From Byssochlamys sp. IMV 00236 (Eukaryota > Ascomycota > Eurotiomycetes > Eurotiales > Thermoascaceae), in assembly GCA_001931875.2 (NCBI GenBank), contig MSJH02000816.1, positions 62,001-126,000 of the forward strand: a DNA stretch of 64,000 nt. Reading direction: 5' to 3'. The translations under genes were made by a program, and so were the position numbers. Position 1 is the stretch's first letter. Each line of letters opens with the position of its first letter. The notes under the pieces were generated by a model that was given only the letters and a program-made list of their open reading frames with translations, was not told the DNA's origin and did no database searches. Below are positions 61,501-64,000 of the stretch, one piece after another.

Positions 61501-61850
61501 ATCTTATTCTATAAAATTAATATACCGCTAGCTTAAATTATATAGGATTAAAAAAGCCCTTAGGAAAGGATCCTATAAGCTTAAGGAATTAAATAGTATA
61601 CTTTTTAGGGACTTAATTTATAAGAATTATTTAAAAGGCTATTATTTATAAGAGGACTAAAATAAAATACTAACTATAAGTAATAATATAGTACTTAAGT
61701 AAGAAAATTAATAACTAAGTAATAATAATAATAATATAGACTAGATATTACCTAGATTAGGATATATAGTTATAGTTCTAGCACTCTCCTTTTAAAAATA
61801 TTAGCTTAGAAGGAGAGAAGTAAAAAGCTAGTAATAAAGCAAGTTTAATA
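55590..61850 (+). pseudogene. Gypsy G2 gag-pol relic
   Basis: Colinear with gypsy G1. The protease motif reads VDSRAKIN near 57,922-57,945 (from DSGA), and the reverse transcriptase box reads FLDN at about 59,402-59,419, followed by the IRRFIFKYI block. The integrase lies at about 60,600-61,340. Compared with G1 there are slightly more intact CA, CC and GG words (GACAGCAAGCAGACCCC near 58,026), so it has been hit less by RIP or more recently. Stops are still present every few codons and no ATG-initiated frame of any length exists. Confidence 0.8.
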
Positions 61851-61859
61851 TTAAGTAAA

Positions 61860-64000
61860 AATACTATAATAGGAAGAGAAGGAGGGTAAACTTAAGATAA
61901 GAATATCTTTTTTAAGGAAGGGGAAAGATTTAAAAATACCTAAAGATAATTAAGAAAGAAAAAAAAGAGAGATAATTAAAAAATACATAATATTAGCTTA
62001 AATACCTTAAAAAAGTCTATAAATAAAGCTAAAAATAAAAAATATTAGATAAAGAATATAAGTAATAAATAAAGAATTCTTATCTTATTATAAAAATCTT
62101 ACTTTTTATATTATATAATATTATAGCAGAAGTAACTGGAGACTAAATTAAGCTAAACTTAACTCTATTTTACCTTTTAAATATATCTTTTTACTTAGAA
62201 ACTATTTCAAAGAATTACTCTATAAAGATATATATTAAAAATAGAAAAAAATATACTAAAAATATAAAATATTATCTATTAAAATAAAGCTCTTTAACTT
62301 AGAATATATATATATATTATAGTTAGCAAAATTTATAAGCTTATAAAGAAGATAATAAATAAAGCTAATAATAAAGAAGAAAAGGTTCAGTTTATAAGTA
62401 ATATAGCAATAATTATTTTAAATTTTTAAAGCAGGTATAATAAAGCAGCTAATAATTTTTATAATTTCTTAAACTAATAGGAGCTATTAAAAGAAATAAA
62501 AAAAAATATTAGCTATTAATAAGCTAAAAGAATTAAAAATATAAGTAGAAAAGAACTATAAATATATTAATAAAGATTATTATAAAGCTATAAAAAAATA
62601 GGGCCAGGAGACTATAAACTAAATCTTATTAATTATTAGAAAGTTATATTAAACCTTAATAGCTATAAGAGGATTAGCTTCTAATATTAAAGACTAAAAA
62701 ATAACAGCTATATATTTAATAAGAGTATAAATTAATAGGCTTTATAATATTAGAAGATAAGGAATATTAACTAAAAAGAGCCTTTAACTAACTAATATTA
62801 GAAAGGCAAAAGATATTTTAAGAAAAGCCTTTAATAGAGAAGGACTAATTTTTTAAAAGCCTACTAATAAAGAGCTATAAAAGATTAAAATAAAAATAAA
62901 AGAAAATAATCTTTTAAAGGAGATTATAGGAGAAGAGGAAAAATATTAAATAAAAGATTTAGGTAAGAGCTTATTAATAGATCTAATATTAAATAAAGGA
63001 AAAAAAAATATAGAGGAGGAGAAAAAAAAGAAAAAAAAAACTAAGAGTTTTAAAAAGCTAAAAAGGGAAAAGAAGCTTAAGATTTAAAATAAGAGGAAAT
63101 AGCTAGAAAAAGGATATAAATATAAGATTAGTATATTTATATTAATAAAAAAGATTATTACTAATTTAGAAGGTAAAAAAGTATTAGAACTTTTAAGGGA
63201 AGAAAAAATTAAACCTACTGCTATATATTAAGTTTATATTAAAAAAATATAAAATATAATAGAACTAAAGAATATAGAAGATAATATTTTTAGAAAAAGA
63301 TTAAAAATACTTATAAATAGAGATAATAACCTTAAATCTTAAAATATTAATATAAATTACTAGAAATAGTTTTAATAGGAATAGAGATTTAATATTAATC
63401 TTAAGAATTATTACTACCTAAATAAGGGGAAAACTAAAGTATAGTCTTAGCTAAATAGACTAAATATAAATATTAAGAAAGTTAGAGAAGTCTTATAATA
63501 AGTTAATTTTAAAAAGATTAACTTAATCTGCAAGCCTTATATATAATTATTAGCCAATATAATTAATATAAGGGAGAATATATTTATAAAAGAAGTTAGA
63601 GGAATATTAAAAATAATAAAAAATATAAAACTAGTAATAATAAAGTAGTAAAAAAAGGGATTATTTAGAATAATAACCTATTTTTATAGAAGTTTACTTA
63701 AAGAAACTAAATAATTTATAAATAAAACCTTTAAAAGTAAATAAGTAATAAAACCTTTTAGCAGAGCCTTAAGAATTAATATAAAGCCTTTTTTTTTTAT
63801 AGTAAATTTAGAAGACCCCTTTATTAAGAAAGAAACTAGGCATCTAAAAGATATATAAAATATTAGAACTATATGGTTTAAAGATAATATAGAGGCTAAG
63901 CAAATATTAGATATATCTAGCAATAATTAGGTTAAAGGAAAAATAAAGAGTCTTATTTTAGGAAGTCTTAAAAATATAGAAGATAGAGATAATATAAAAG
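61860..64000 (+). pseudogene. Gypsy G2 post-integrase tail, partial
   Basis: The 2.1 kb after the integrase end region continue to the window edge. The plus strand is A- and G-rich and reads through RIP-type stops as a protein dominated by lysine, glutamate and glutamine, with a very basic run near 63,005-63,090 (AAAAAAGAAAAAAAAAACTAAG). It is not alignable by eye with the G1 tail beyond the first tens of bases, so the two elements differ in this part. No domain is recognised. The minus-strand open frame at 63,684-63,923 lies antisense to it and is considered accidental. Confidence 0.4.

Larger units (their letters stand above)
55256..64000 (+). mobile_element. Gypsy element G2, 5' part, running off the right edge
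   Basis: A Ty3/gypsy element inserted in copia E. The 5' LTR is 55256-55584 (329 bp). From about 55,590 to 61,850 the interior aligns with G1 from 44,490 to 50,740, so gag, protease, reverse transcriptase, RNase H and integrase are closely related. The LTR differs: it starts TGTAGTAGGGAG like the other family but soon diverges and ends TATCTTCCTATAATA. From about 61,860 the tail differs from the G1 tail as well. The 3' LTR is outside the window, so the target duplication cannot be checked. The LTR is visibly less mutated than that of G1. Confidence 0.85.

Noticed and set aside
63684..63923. A 79-codon open frame on the minus strand beginning with ATG
   Set aside because: It lies antisense to the purine-rich tail of gypsy G2. 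Its translation is a low-complexity Leu/Ile/Ser/Lys sequence as expected from random A+T-rich DNA. There is no ribosomal or splice context, no homolog pattern and no neighbour to support it.
1..64000. Possibility that the A+T-rich DNA is mitochondrial
   Set aside because: No mitochondrial genes, rRNAs or tRNAs were seen, and the content is LTR retrotransposons and DNA transposons with RIP-type changes, which are nuclear.
1..64000. tRNA genes, rRNA genes, riboswitches, promoters and terminators
   Set aside because: No cloverleaf with intact A and B boxes, no rRNA core sequence and no supportable control site was seen. The A+T-rich TATA-like words are too frequent to mean anything.

Overview
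The window is a block of nested, dead transposable elements from a filamentous ascomycete, most likely one of the Pezizomycotina. No host gene is recognisable anywhere. The DNA is extremely A+T-rich. The dinucleotides CA and TG are rare, TA is in great excess, and what should be CAA, CAG and TGG codons appear as TAA and TAG. This is the signature of repeat-induced point mutation (RIP, CpA to TpA). ATG codons are nearly gone and stop codons fill every frame. The one longer open frame, near the right end on the minus strand, is a chance frame antisense to a retroelement. Family assignments come from reading through these stops for conserved domain motifs, and from direct comparison of copies inside the window. 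The exact species cannot be told.

Left part (1-7384). The window opens in the 5' end of a minus-strand Ty1/copia element (D). A plus-strand chromodomain Ty3/gypsy element (X) follows and carries a small solo LTR. A pogo/Fot1-type DNA transposon (P, 4692-6382, TA target duplication) sits in LTR-like sequence at the 3' end of X. About 750 bp before 7385 are unassigned.

Middle part (7385-40866). A minus-strand copia element (B) is the container. Element A, a plus-strand copia of the same family (8436-28642), is inserted in its reverse transcriptase/RNase H region. A gypsy element in minus orientation (R, 11874-27149, CTAG target duplication) is inserted in A. A second copia family (C, 13302-18612, GTATC target duplication) is inserted in R. 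So four retroelements are nested inside each other. B also carries a 368-bp MITE (28719-29086), a 6.8-kb terminal-inverted-repeat element of unknown type (T, 29838-36661, 10-bp target duplication) and a gypsy fragment (H, ending near 38766) that replaces about 1 kb of B.

Right part (40867-64000). A minus-strand pogo-type transposase relic (Q) is followed by a plus-strand copia (E) of the A/B/D family. E is broken first by a complete gypsy element of the R family (G1, 44137-54090, CTAC target duplication) and then by a related gypsy with a different LTR (G2, from 55256 and running off the right edge).

The elements do not work together as a pathway. The block records successive insertions, each inactivated by RIP. 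The parts that deserve a second look are element T, with its exact 147-bp tandem repeat and many scattered ATATGC-type motifs, the little-mutated MITE, the duplicated LTR-leader unit of B, and a 2-3 kb coding-like tail downstream of the integrase in the gypsy G family.
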